From Apricaphanius iberus (Eukaryota; Chordata; Actinopteri; Cyprinodontiformes; Aphaniidae), in contig JAPXFQ010001795.1 in the NCBI GenBank assembly GCA_028564705.1, positions 186,001 through 250,000 on the forward strand: a stretch of 64,000 nt of DNA, given 5' to 3'. Made by a program: the position numbers and the translations under genes. Shown one piece after another: positions 38,760-50,700 of the stretch (its first letter is position 1; every line of letters starts with the position of its first letter). The notes beneath the pieces were generated by a model, which saw only the letters and a list, made by a program, of their open reading frames with translations, did not search any database and was not told the origin of the DNA.

Positions 38760-41700
38760 AATTTTGTTTTTCACTTTTTTTTTTTAATTTTTAAAAGTTT
38801 ATAATTGGTGCAATAAAAATAGATATTTTACAGGACTGGATGAATGATCGTGATTAATAATCGTGATTACAAGATTGATCAAAATCATCGTGATTATTTT
38901 TTTGGACATAATCGTGCAGCCCTAGTATATACTTGGAAATGGACTGATCCAGTCACTCAGCGTGGCTGTGGTTAAGGCGGGCTGATACGTTGTAAATGAG
39001 AGGGAAAAAGCCAACGTCACCAAACAGCCAACTTTGTACAAATAAGAGTTACTCATCAAGCTTATGACAACAGCAAACAGAAACAAACATCAAATCCTAC
39101 TTCTTCTATAGTAACCATGTAACTTTTCTAGCAGAAATACTGTGGTCGCGTTGTTAGAAAGCCAGGCAGAGAAAAATTGGAGCCAGGGATATAATATTTT
39201 CCCATTATGATCATGGTGAAGATAGTTTGAACTCCCTCCTTTTCTTTCTGATCTTTGGCCTCATTTTCAACTCATCTGGGATTTCAGGTTGTAGTTCAGA
39301 CTATCTTATGATATGCCAATCAACTACTCCCAATAAGCCATTTCGGTATAGCATTGCGCACAATGCACTCTGGGGTTTTGGACCCCAAACAGGCAGAAGC
39401 GAACATTCATATAGATTGCGAAAGCTGCAAAATTTATTTTTTTGAACAGTGCAAAGTTGACAAACTTAAAACATAGTTGCCTTAGAGCGCTGCCTTTGTT
39501 CGCAAAGCATAAGAAAGAACTATATGCGCCAGCGTGTGTAGCTAAAGTGCAGAAACTACTGATTGTTTGGACGAAAGAAGAGGAAAATTATTCCAGGCTT
39601 GTTGACATACGTTAGATGGCTGGGAAGAAAGGAATGTGGTTATGCAAAAGTGGTCCTCAGCTACTTTTCATCCCAGAGCTCATGGAGTCAAGATGTGCTG
39701 TATCATCCTATTGGTAATTCTTGCTTGTTAAATATACGTGCTATGGCTAACAGTTAGCACGTAGCTTATTAGCTTGCATTACTTCTCTACCCTCTGTGTT
39801 GTTTTGCCATTGGTTTGTACCCCACTAAAGGCAAAACTCGAACCAATGGGGCAAAATCTAACTAAAAGAAGTTAGTCTGAAAAAAAAAGAAATCCTCCCT
39901 TCACTAAAGGACAAGCTCCATGAATATATCTGTTTTGTTGCATGCAACTACACATGCAGGACTATCATAGATGCAGAAAGCGTTCATCGGAAAGGCTGAC
40001 TTATCTGTATCAGCACTGAACTCTGGTTCAAATCAGCAGCAGACTCCAGTGTTTTTGAACATGCTGAAACCGTTTCACATCAAAACCAAGCTGACAGAGG
40101 TCAAATGTGCATGCACAGAAACAAATTAATCTTCTCATAGCTACCACTGTGAAGCTAAGACAGATATTATTCTGATATAGCGAGTATGCCTGAAAGATAA
40201 ATAACGAGGCTGTGCCTAACAGATTGGATAACAAGGCCTTCAAACAGGCACAAGAGCCTGACATTGATCTTCATCACCTAATCTTCAGCTTAGAAACTCT
40301 ACAGGAAGTAATGTGTGATAAATGAAGCGAGTGTTGTGACATTGGTCCTATCTGATAAAGGCTTGAAACGGAGCTGAAAAGGGCCAAGATAAGCCTATCA
40401 TCACCCTATTTGTGGCAATTCTCAGGACTGTCTGATAGAGGATCATTAATTCTTACTAAGGCCGGATAAAATATGAAGGTTTGTCCCTTTTCCTGTAAAC
40501 AGATTCCAACTTCTTAGTCCTAATTTTTGACTCTTATAGATTGTTTTGTGAGCCCATAGTATGCAGAACAGGCAGTACTAACCATCAGCAGTCCAAGGTG
40601 ACAGAGACCCAGCTGTCTGAGAAACAGGAATATGGTTTTAGTAAATTTGTGGTGTTAGAGATGTGAATACCACTCATCAAGAAGCATTACAATGCAGCCT
40701 ACTTATTGGACAGTCCATGTCTGTTCAATTAGAAATGGAAGGCACACGTTTACCTTTTATAGGAAGTGAGCAATGAGGAAACCTTTGCTCCTTAACCGTT
40801 GCTCCTTAAGAGAAAAACGAAGGCCAGAACAAAGCTTCTCAGAAAGAAATGTAGACAAAGAGCAGAAGGCTGTTCCATGAAGCGAGCTCAAAAAAATTTC
40901 GGCTCATTTGAAATATCCTCGCTTGAATTAGCCTAACAATTCACTTTAGGCTTATTTCTTTCTACAAACAAAGCTCAGCTAGAGTCAGTCCCTGCAGACT
41001 GTTGAATTAAATATTATCAAAATTAATTCAGTGCATGTTCAAGCAGAGACAAAATGGAGCCAATTTCCAGTTCTCACTTTTATTTTTAACAGATTAACAA
41101 ATTTTGAGTAATGGGAGTTAAGGTTAAAAAAAGGTATTTCAACAGGTTGTGTTTTGAATTTTAATCTGGAAGTCTTGTTGTGGTATCATATGAAAGACTT
41201 CATGTTTTAAACTGATAAAATTTCTTGGGTTTGATTTTTTTGCATTCTCAAAACGCTTTACAGGTTTTAGATCTTAAGTTCTAAACACTAACCCTGAAGG
41301 AGAGTACAGAGAAGTAATCAATCTATTTGAAGATAGATTGAAAGAGGGAGTGTTGTATCTTATTTTTTGGGGCTAATATCTTTAGTAAGAAGTCAGAGGT
41401 AAAAGTCTGTTTTTACCAATATTTTAATTGGGCACTTTTTGAGGAGCAGCAGAGGCCGTGGATAAATAATGGGGAGTATGTGTGACCTTTGAGGACCTCT
41501 GAGACAAAGAGTTTTATTGCAGGCTGTAAAAACAGGATGTCTGTAGATTTAGGATGCCAGAACCAAGGCCATAAAGCTGGGAGTTTTGCTTAGGATCATA
41601 AAACTCAGAATGAACTTTTGACTTGGATCCAGGAGAAAAGACACGTCCCTTATGACTGCATAATTTTTGACATCCAATCATTGTTAAGACACTGTTTAAA

Positions 41701-44700
41701 ACGTTCTGATTGGAGCAGATTAATCCTGGGAGGTTTTGGATGTTTATAAAAGTTATGACACGAAAACCATTCTTCGTCAGAAATCTTTGTCTGGCCCAGA
41801 GAAATTAGGACATGTTTTCTCTGTAAACTGCAATTTGTTAATCTGTTAAAAATAAAAGTGAGAACTGGAAATTGGCTCCATTTTGTCTCTGCTTGAACAT
41901 GCACTGAATTAATTTTGATAATATTTAATTCAACAAGACTCATGTGCATCAACACTATAATAAAGGCACCGTCTGTCAATCGAAAAGGGCTGTCCATCTT
42001 AGACAAGAAGTGATATATGTTGTAATTATTAATCATGCTTGGTGTCATGGGTGGAACAAAACATTTCTGGGAGGAAGTAAAGATAAAATACAGCAATATT
42101 CTTCAAAATGGTAAAATCTGAATCTAATTAGAAGTGCATTTAAAAGATAAAATCTACATTGTATTGCAAATTATATTGGAGGGTGGATGAGGTGGGAAGA
42201 AGACAAAGACATGCTATGTAGGGCTGATACAAATTATTATTTGGATAATCGATGAATCGGATGGGGTCTCGACTCGATTAATCGATTCTGTACAATCGAT
42301 CAATGTAGTAAACGCAACGTTGTTGGTCACAGTTTGTCTAGCCATGCATTATGAGCTGGGTGGAGAGCAGAAAGTCACCAAACTCTTACAGACTTCTCTT
42401 GCCGAGACGCTACAATTCATTACTTAAAAAGTAACCGTTTTTCGCAAGTTACGCAGACACTGAGCTCTCCCCTTCCTCACTGATGACTGCGACATGCTTG
42501 CGTTTATGACGCTGCATCATCACCGCTGTACTCCCGTGTCATGCAACCTTTCAATGGAAGAAATGTTTCCTCATGTTAAAACTTTTTGTCTTAGGTGATG
42601 TATGTAATTGTAGTCTCCAGTGTGGGAGCAAAGCTGGAGACAACTCCACCACATCACACAGGGTTTACAATTTGTTAGATAAAAATAGATTGTGAACAGA
42701 CTTGACCCTTCCAGTCAAAATGACAGACAAAAAAAAATGTCTAGTACAATGTCAGATTAATAAATACATACATTTCCTTTTCTAAAAGCACATCTGGAAG
42801 GAGTACTGAGTTCTAATAATGTGGCTCTGAAGATCATTGGGCCTTCAGGCACCGATTACAACTCCAGCTGGAGGGCACCTACCTTGGGTCATGTAGACCA
42901 GACTTCCTGTGAGCAAAGCCACGCAGTTTGTGGGCTGATGGTTGTGCAGGTACTGGAACCCCCAGCCACGGACGTAGGACTTCTCATACATCAAGCGGGA
43001 TTGGTTGCCGATCACCTGCAGGAAATGCTCCTGTTGGCCTTTGTTCAAGTACTCGTACAGGAAGTCGTAGGCAGTGGCAAATCCAACCAGTGAGTGCGCC
43101 AAAGGAACTTCATCCCAGGGAGCGTCTTTCACCAGCCTGCAACCCACGCACAGAAAAAAGATGGAGGAAAGCCGTCAGGCATGCAGGAGGGAATAGAAGA
43201 ACAGAGGGAGGTCAGCGTGGTTTCTTTTCTTTCAATAAAGTCTTGGCAAACACTTAGACATAAACAGGAAAAGTTTACCATCAGTTAACACTCTGAAAGC
43301 AGAAATAAACATGCTAGGCTAGCTTTCATCTCACAGCTGCAGCTGCACCAATAAAGAACATATAAAGAAGGAATAAAAGTGCAGAGTGGGCAGGATTTCT
43401 CCTTCTTAACGCAGGTTAGACCCAGGGAGTGCTGAGCTAAAGGAATTTCATAAGTGCTCCCTGCCTGGTGTTAAAAAGTGGGAGCTGTTCTGTAATTATT
43501 CTTTTCAGGGTAATCAAAAAGAAATGAACATCAGGTGATGTGATGAAAACAGTGACCTCATATAAACAAACATTAACTGACTCAGCGGATCAAACTGAGA
43601 TCCAGGGAAAGATTCAGTTCTGATTCAAGATGACAGGGTCATGGCGTCATGTCCAGTAGATTCCATTCTTTAGTTTTTGCTCTGTAAAAAAAACATCCGC
43701 TGGGGTCTATACAATCCAGAGGATTAGCTGCTGATGGGACAGATGTTCAGTTTGCAGCCACTGAAATAATTACCAAAGAAGCTGGTAAACAGGGTGCTGT
43801 GTGAACACATAGTAATGGAACGTTGCGTAGAAAGTCCTGAGTCCTGGACATGGTCAACATGACTGTAGGGACGTTTTCACTGTTGGAAGGTCAAACAGGA
43901 ACCTTTTCTGGGCCACTTCAGAACCCAACACAGTACCAATATGGGGTTATGTGCTCGGAATGGCCCGACTGAGTCAGGGCGTTTTCACATGGGACTCGAG
44001 TCGGTATTGGAGTACCATATTTGGTCAAAATCCTCTTATTTCGTACCATGTGAACACAGCCTGGACCGTACCAGGATACGGCCAGAGAGACCTGCCTTGG
44101 AGGTTGTATCAGAGTCCAGGTACGAGTGGATACAGCTCATGGGAACACAAGCCGTACTCTGGCTGTATCTAAGACAATAGACATGCTCCAAACGGAAGTG
44201 ACGACACCGCCGACTGAAATTACAGAATCGGCACGCAACCATAAAGAGACCAAAACAACGAGATTCCAGCATCCCACAGCAACACACCAGGTTACAAAGC
44301 GATGGGTTTACTACAACACTCACCCTGTAGATGGCTTCAGGTAGCAGTAGACCAGTAGACCAATGTGTTTACATTCTAGGCTGTCGCTCATTTTATGACG
44401 TCGATACTTTTCACTCCCTTGTTTGTTGGATAGCTACAGAATTATTTGTATAATGCCACCTGCTTTTTTGGTGGAGTACGTCATGTGAAACACTGGATTA
44501 CAGCACGGACTGATCGGCGCCATTTGAACAGAAAAAAAAGTTTTCTGGCATGGCCACACATGTAAAAATGCCCTCATTCAGCGGGAGCTGTGGTTAAGTC
44601 GCGCTGATTGGTTGTAATTCAGAGGGAAATGAGCAGACGTCATGGAACAACCAGCTTTGCAAAGACAAGAGAAGTTTCTGCGACTCAGGAAGGCTTTTGG

Positions 44701-47700
44701 TTCCGATCAGTGACACTACTCACTGCTCAAACAGTTGTGATTTACGGATGTCTTTAGCTGATTTCTTAAAGGCCCGATTGTGTACGGAGAGATTACGCCG
44801 TCAGAAAAAGATCTGGTTACATGACCCTGAAGTTGTGGTAGTGGAAATAAGCCCCAAGTGTTAAACCACTTTCTGAACTAGAGATGATAATGAAAACATC
44901 TCACATGGACAACAAAGAAAAAGGACAGAAACAATCCCAGACTATGGAGGACAAAGAATTCAGGTTGCTTGAATTCCCGAGTGAAGTTTCTACTTTTATT
45001 TATGGTCTGGGATGCTGTGCCATCTGCTGTTGTTGGTCCACTGGGTTTTGACAAGTCATCACAGCTGCCTACCAGGAACCTTTATAGTCCCTCATGCTTC
45101 TGTCTCCAGAATATCTTTAAGGTGACACTGATTTCAATTTCCAACAAGACTTGACACCTCAACACCATGACTATGGTACCATTGGACTTGAATAGCCAGC
45201 AAACGAAAGCCCACAAAGAAGCTGTAGTGAAGAGGAAGATGAAAGGCACCAGATCAATTATGCAGACACAAGACCACTATTAAGGATCTTGGGCTTCCGC
45301 CGTTGGTCCACAGCGGATCAGCTACATTCCACACTGTATTAATGCTTATGCATTTGGACGTTTGCATTTGATTCGCATGGAGAGGAAAAGGTAAAATCAA
45401 TCATAAATGCCCTGTCATGTTGATTGTGAAGACTAAATTTCTGCCCATGAATAAAGAAAATGTTATCCAAGAGAGAATTGAAGAATGATTTGATAATGAT
45501 TGATGGACTCTCCAGTTACAGAGCAATGCATGCAGTTCATAAGCCAAAAAAAATGTTGTTTTGGGGTTTAGTTACTCTTCAAGAATCATCCACTGTGATT
45601 TTCTGCATTTTTTTAGATTCTTTCCGTCACAGCTGAAGTGAACCTCTAATACAAATTACAGACCTCTAAATGCTTCAAAAATCACCAGTGTATCAAATAC
45701 TTGTTGTCCTACTATGTGTGTGTGTGTGTGTGTGTATGTATATATATACATATATACAATATATATATATATGTATAATGTGTGTAAATATAATAAATGT
45801 CATTTATGTCTCAGTTTGTTTATATTGCAGAAGCACAGAAAGGTCTGCTGAGTCACTGGTGAACCATAAACCAAACTGTGCCCAGGCACGCTAGACCTCT
45901 TGTATGTTTGCTTAGAGAGTCTTAAAAAATGAGTGAGAGAAAAACCAACCAATCTGAACCAGAATGGGAGCTCTCCAATAAAACATGGTTCTTGGAGTAG
46001 CTGCAGACATAATTGGAGATCACGAATACCACAGCTGACGGATCTTGGAGCCACTCTAAGAGGTTTAGTGACCGTAATAAAGTGTGGCCAAGGGGAAATT
46101 CGCTGTGTGCTCTTCAGATGTGAAAACACATGCTCAGTGGCTTTTCTTTTCTGGACTGATGCAGAAAAGAAAAATGATGATGAAAAATGGCATGGAAATG
46201 CCTCTAATGTGACTTTGTCTGAACACCCTGCCTGACAACGGAAAAGAAGGAAATCACGTGTTTGCCTCTGGTAGAAGCTCTGGAGCAACAGGCATGTTTC
46301 ATATCTTCTTTGCTGGCGAGTTCAAGTTAAGGGAAAAGTACTGCTGACAGCAAAAAATTGAGACTGTGAGCAAGGCCTGGCCAAACAATCTTTTTTCCTC
46401 TGTAACAGCGTAACATTTGCAGCATCAACAAGAAACATGGCCAAGAGGAAGAAACATCGACCCAAAGCAGATAAACTGTTGGCTAAGTTCTAATGATCCA
46501 ATGACCACAAACAACCACAAAATATTTTAAACATTATTTCAACCTATTTGTTGCTTTTGATTTTTAAAGTCTGTTTTTTTTGTCTAACATTAATGTAAAA
46601 ATACAAATGTGACATTTTAAACCAAAGAAAAAAAGTGTTTGCCATTGTATTAGCTGTTTTTATTTGACCCAGATCTCCTGGATTTTCATTTGTTTTTTAG
46701 ATTTATTTTGGGATCATTATCAATCTGAAAGGGCAACTTTAGCTAAATTCTTAGTTGTTTGGAAAAAGGAAACAAGTTGTCATCCATCATTTTGTATGTT
46801 TTTCTTAACATGTAATTCCAGATGAAATGCCTTCTGATACCACCATGATCATTCCATGGACGGTGGTCCTGGACTAATGTTATCACACATGCTCTAAGAG
46901 CCTTTTTTAGGACTAGGTTAGGAACAAGTGATTCAAGCCCCTCAGACGGTGATCTGCATCTCTGAGTGCATTTCTAGTTGATCTCCTGATCTTTGGTGCT
47001 CAGCCTCTCCAGGTTCTCCGTGTCTGGTAGAGGGTCATAATCCTCATAATTACAAAAAATAGATTACATCAGAATTCAACCCCTTTGTGACCAAGCAGTG
47101 CCATCTTAAATGCACAGCAGAAATATAATTTTACTTTGGTATGTTTGTAAAGCTTACTTTACAAAAAGTACTTAGTGTTTTGTTTTTATTTTTTAGAAAA
47201 AGTAACAGGATTATGAGGGCCTGAATCCTTGCTTGTTTGTACCTTTCTCATCGTTTTTAGTAGGAGAATTTGCACAATTGGTGGCTGCCAAATACTTAGA
47301 CCCCACTTTATATCTAGGGACTTTTTACTCTTATTCCTGAGAATAGGCTGTTTTGTGTTTTTTTGCAATTGATTCCAAAATAATTTTCAAACTGTCTTTA
47401 TTTCAATGAGGCAAATATGTCTAAAGCTTTGGATATACAATGATTTGTAAATGCCTTTGCTACAAAATATCAGATTGTTTAATTAAAATATTAAATATAT
47501 AAAAATGTAAATGCTTTGTTGCTGAGCGGATGAAAAATGTTTTAGTTAAAGAAAATTACTTTCTTCAGCCTGAGAGTAGTTGTGTCTTAGTGATCATGGC
47601 CTATGTTTGAAAATCTCCATAGTTTTATATCAAATCAGTTCTAAAGAAAATTTCTTATTAGCCCACAGCAGCATAAAAGGCAATATAGTCCAATACACAT

Positions 47701-50700
47701 AACAAATGGTGTACACAGCATCAGTAGGAATTATAGGAATTCCAAAGGCAAGGCATATTAAAGGAATGAGCCCAGTTTCTTTGAGATAGTCCAAAATCAA
47801 TCATGCATTAGTTTAAATTATAACTTATAGACTAGTGGGATAGCCAAAGGTTAAGCATACACAGCAGCTTATTTAAAGTTCAGGTTAATTCAAGTAAAAA
47901 TACCATTCCAAATTTGAGCTCGAGGCAGATTAAATGTAGTTATTTATTGATTTGTTCATAGGCCACACCCACTTAGGCAGTTAGTTACCACGTCACATGC
48001 ATAATCTGAATATACACCATAGGATATATACAGTACTATGTAAAAGTTTTAGCCAGGTGTGAAAAAATGCTGTAAACAAAGAATGCTTTGAAAAATGAAA
48101 GTGTTAATCATTTATTTTCCTTAATCAACAAAGTGCAGTAAATGAACAAAAGGCAAATCTAGATCAAATCCATATTTGGTGTGAGCACCTGAAAACAGCA
48201 TCAATTCCTCTACTTGCAAACAGTTTTTGAAGGAAGTGGGCTGGTTTGGTTGTTGCAGACATCTTGGAGAACTAACCACAGATCTTCCTCACATCCTTCT
48301 GTCTCCTCATGTAATCCCACACATGCTCCATGATGTGGAGATCAGGGCTCTGTGGGGGCCATACCATCACTTCCACTACTTCTTGTGTTAGTTAGCTCTT
48401 AATGACTTTTACTGGATGTCTGGGGTCATTATCCTACTGCAGATTAAAGTTGGGGCCAATCATGCACCCCTGATGGTATTGCATGATGGATAAATATCAG
48501 CCTGTACTTCTCAGCATTTAGAACGCCATCAATTCTGATCAAATTTCCAACTCCATTCGCAGAAATGCAGCCCCAGCAGTTTACCTCCACCATACTTCAC
48601 TGTTGTCTGTAGACACTAATCATTGCACTGGTCTCCAAGCCTTTGAAAAACAAACTGACTTCTGCTACAGCCAAATATTTTAAATGTTGACTCATCAGCA
48701 AAAAGCGACTGCTGCCTTTTTCTGCACCCCACTTCCTATGTTTTCGTGCAGACTTGAGTTGCTTGGATGCAGCTCTTCCATGAAGACCGCTTCTGGCCAG
48801 ACTTTTTAGCACGGTAAATGGGTGTACCTGGGTCCCACTGCTTTCTGCCAGTTCAGAGTTGATAGCATCGCTCGTCAGCTTCCAATTTTGAAGGGAAATA
48901 AGCTTGACGTGTGTTTTATCTGATGCACTGGCTGACCACTGCATCTATGATCCGTTACGTTGCTATTTTTTGTGCTTCTTCAAAAGAGCTCTAACAACAC
49001 ATCTTGAACCCCCAGTACTCTTTGCAATCTTTGTCTGGCAGACGCCTTGCTGACGCAGAAGAACTACCTTGCTCTATCAAAGCTGCCATGACATGAAACT
49101 ATCTTCCACAACCTCACCTTGGTAGCAGAGTTTGGCTCTTCCTCACCCAGATTTAAGCCTCCTGAACTGTTTCTGTTTTATTTAGTACCTGTTTGGTATA
49201 ATTGGTTGATCACCTGACTATAATCCTACAAAATCCCTTTCTTGTGTTTGCTCACTTTGTATTTTGTAAATTGACAAACACAAACAATCATATTTCTGAA
49301 AGAATTCTTTGTTTACTGCATTTTTCAAACCTGCCTAAAACGTTCGTATAATACTGTATTCAAACTTTCCCTTAAGCTATTTTAAAATAAATAAATTAAA
49401 ACTCTCTTCATTGTAATCCTCTTTAGTGTTGGAGGGTCATTGTTTCTGGTTTGGGATATGAATTTCATCCAAGTACTGTAATTAATACTACGTCGGAGAT
49501 TGGCCCAACTATCAGTCTTCTGAAATATAATCAGTACAAATGTATTTATTATTCAAAATAAAACTTCTGTTAGACATTTTGCAACAACAGCAAAACAAAA
49601 TAAAATTGCTCTACTGCTTTTGAATCTAAGATAAAGTTTAAAAATGTTCAGTGAGATAAAGATGAGTAGTTGGAGCACTGACACCCATCTAGAAACGCCC
49701 CTCGCCCTTCAAACTCCAGGGCTTTCTCAGTGACAATTATCCTTAAAAAAAGTCTTAAACTAAGTAACAAGGCTCTTTCTGAAACACACACAAATACTCA
49801 CTATTAAACCCTGTAATTACTGATTTTTTCTTCATTTGTCCCTTCTAAGAAGAAAATATTGAGTAATACCACTCTACTCCTAACTCCTTCTAAGACTACA
49901 GGTATGGATATGCTTAAACAAGCCAGTAGGAGCTGCTGCTCAGTACACATAAATCAGTTAGACAGTATTAGTTCAAAGTCCTAGGTCAGGTTCTGCAAAG
50001 ATTGCTTGTCCCAACACATATTTATTATGAAGTAGTCATCCATGTTAAGAGCAAAATGAGCCTTCATTATAATTAATTCTAGGATAAGGTGTTGCTGGCC
50101 TGCATATTGGTTAATGAAGTAAGTATTCTATTAAATCACAGCCTGGACTTTAAACATGAATCAGAACCGTGTGGTGTCGGTCTTTGAACGGTTACCTGGA
50201 CCCTGAGACTCAGTCTTAACTGTTCAGCTCGCGTCTGAACATTTCATTTCCTCTCCCAGGGGAAGTGGGGGAGGAGATGTGCAACAAACAGCTGCTCAAC
50301 ATATTTCCTGAAGTAAAGCTTTATCGGACAAAAAAGCAGTTTTACTAGAGTTCTGCCCACAGAAGCAGATGAGAACACCCTGGAGGTGGGCGTGATAGGA
50401 GAGACTCTAAAGAAGATGTCTTCCTGAGGTCCCAATGCTCTATGCCCTTTTCTGATTCAGAAATACTTTACTCTAATGCTCTAACACCTACATTTAATCC
50501 TACACTCTATATTCACCCCATAACCCTAGCCTCTATCCCATAAACCCTAACCCTAGCCCTAAGCGGCAGGGATAAGAGGTTAGTTATATATTATTAGCAG
50601 ACGGACAGTCATGAACAACTTGGACATGTTCGCCTTTGCACATGTGCCACCTGGAAAGAACGTCCTGCTGAAACAGAAGGGGTTTCTGACCGTGGTGTTG

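Larger units (their letters stand above)
29942..38923. mobile_element. Candidate 9-kb hAT-type composite element with inverted arms
   Basis: The outer ends TAGGGCTGCACAATTA (29942) and TAATCGTGCAGCCCTA (38923) are inverted. Flanks GTATATAA (29934-29941) and GTATATAC (38924-38931) match at 7 of 8 bases, the size expected for hAT. Both arms run inward through (AT)n, GGCATGCCGTTCAG, a GAATATATGGAATGAA minisatellite and ATTATGGGTA(T/A)TGTAG, in mirror orientation. The 7-kb centre holds LINE and Tc1 debris, a broken SANT-like frame and a spliced-looking exon. No hAT transposase core was recognised. It could instead be two separate inverted copies. Confidence 0.5.

Noticed and set aside
45800..46288. 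162-codon minus-strand frame
   Set aside because: No domain, signal or conserved motif; an equal plus-strand frame overlaps it, as in repeat debris.
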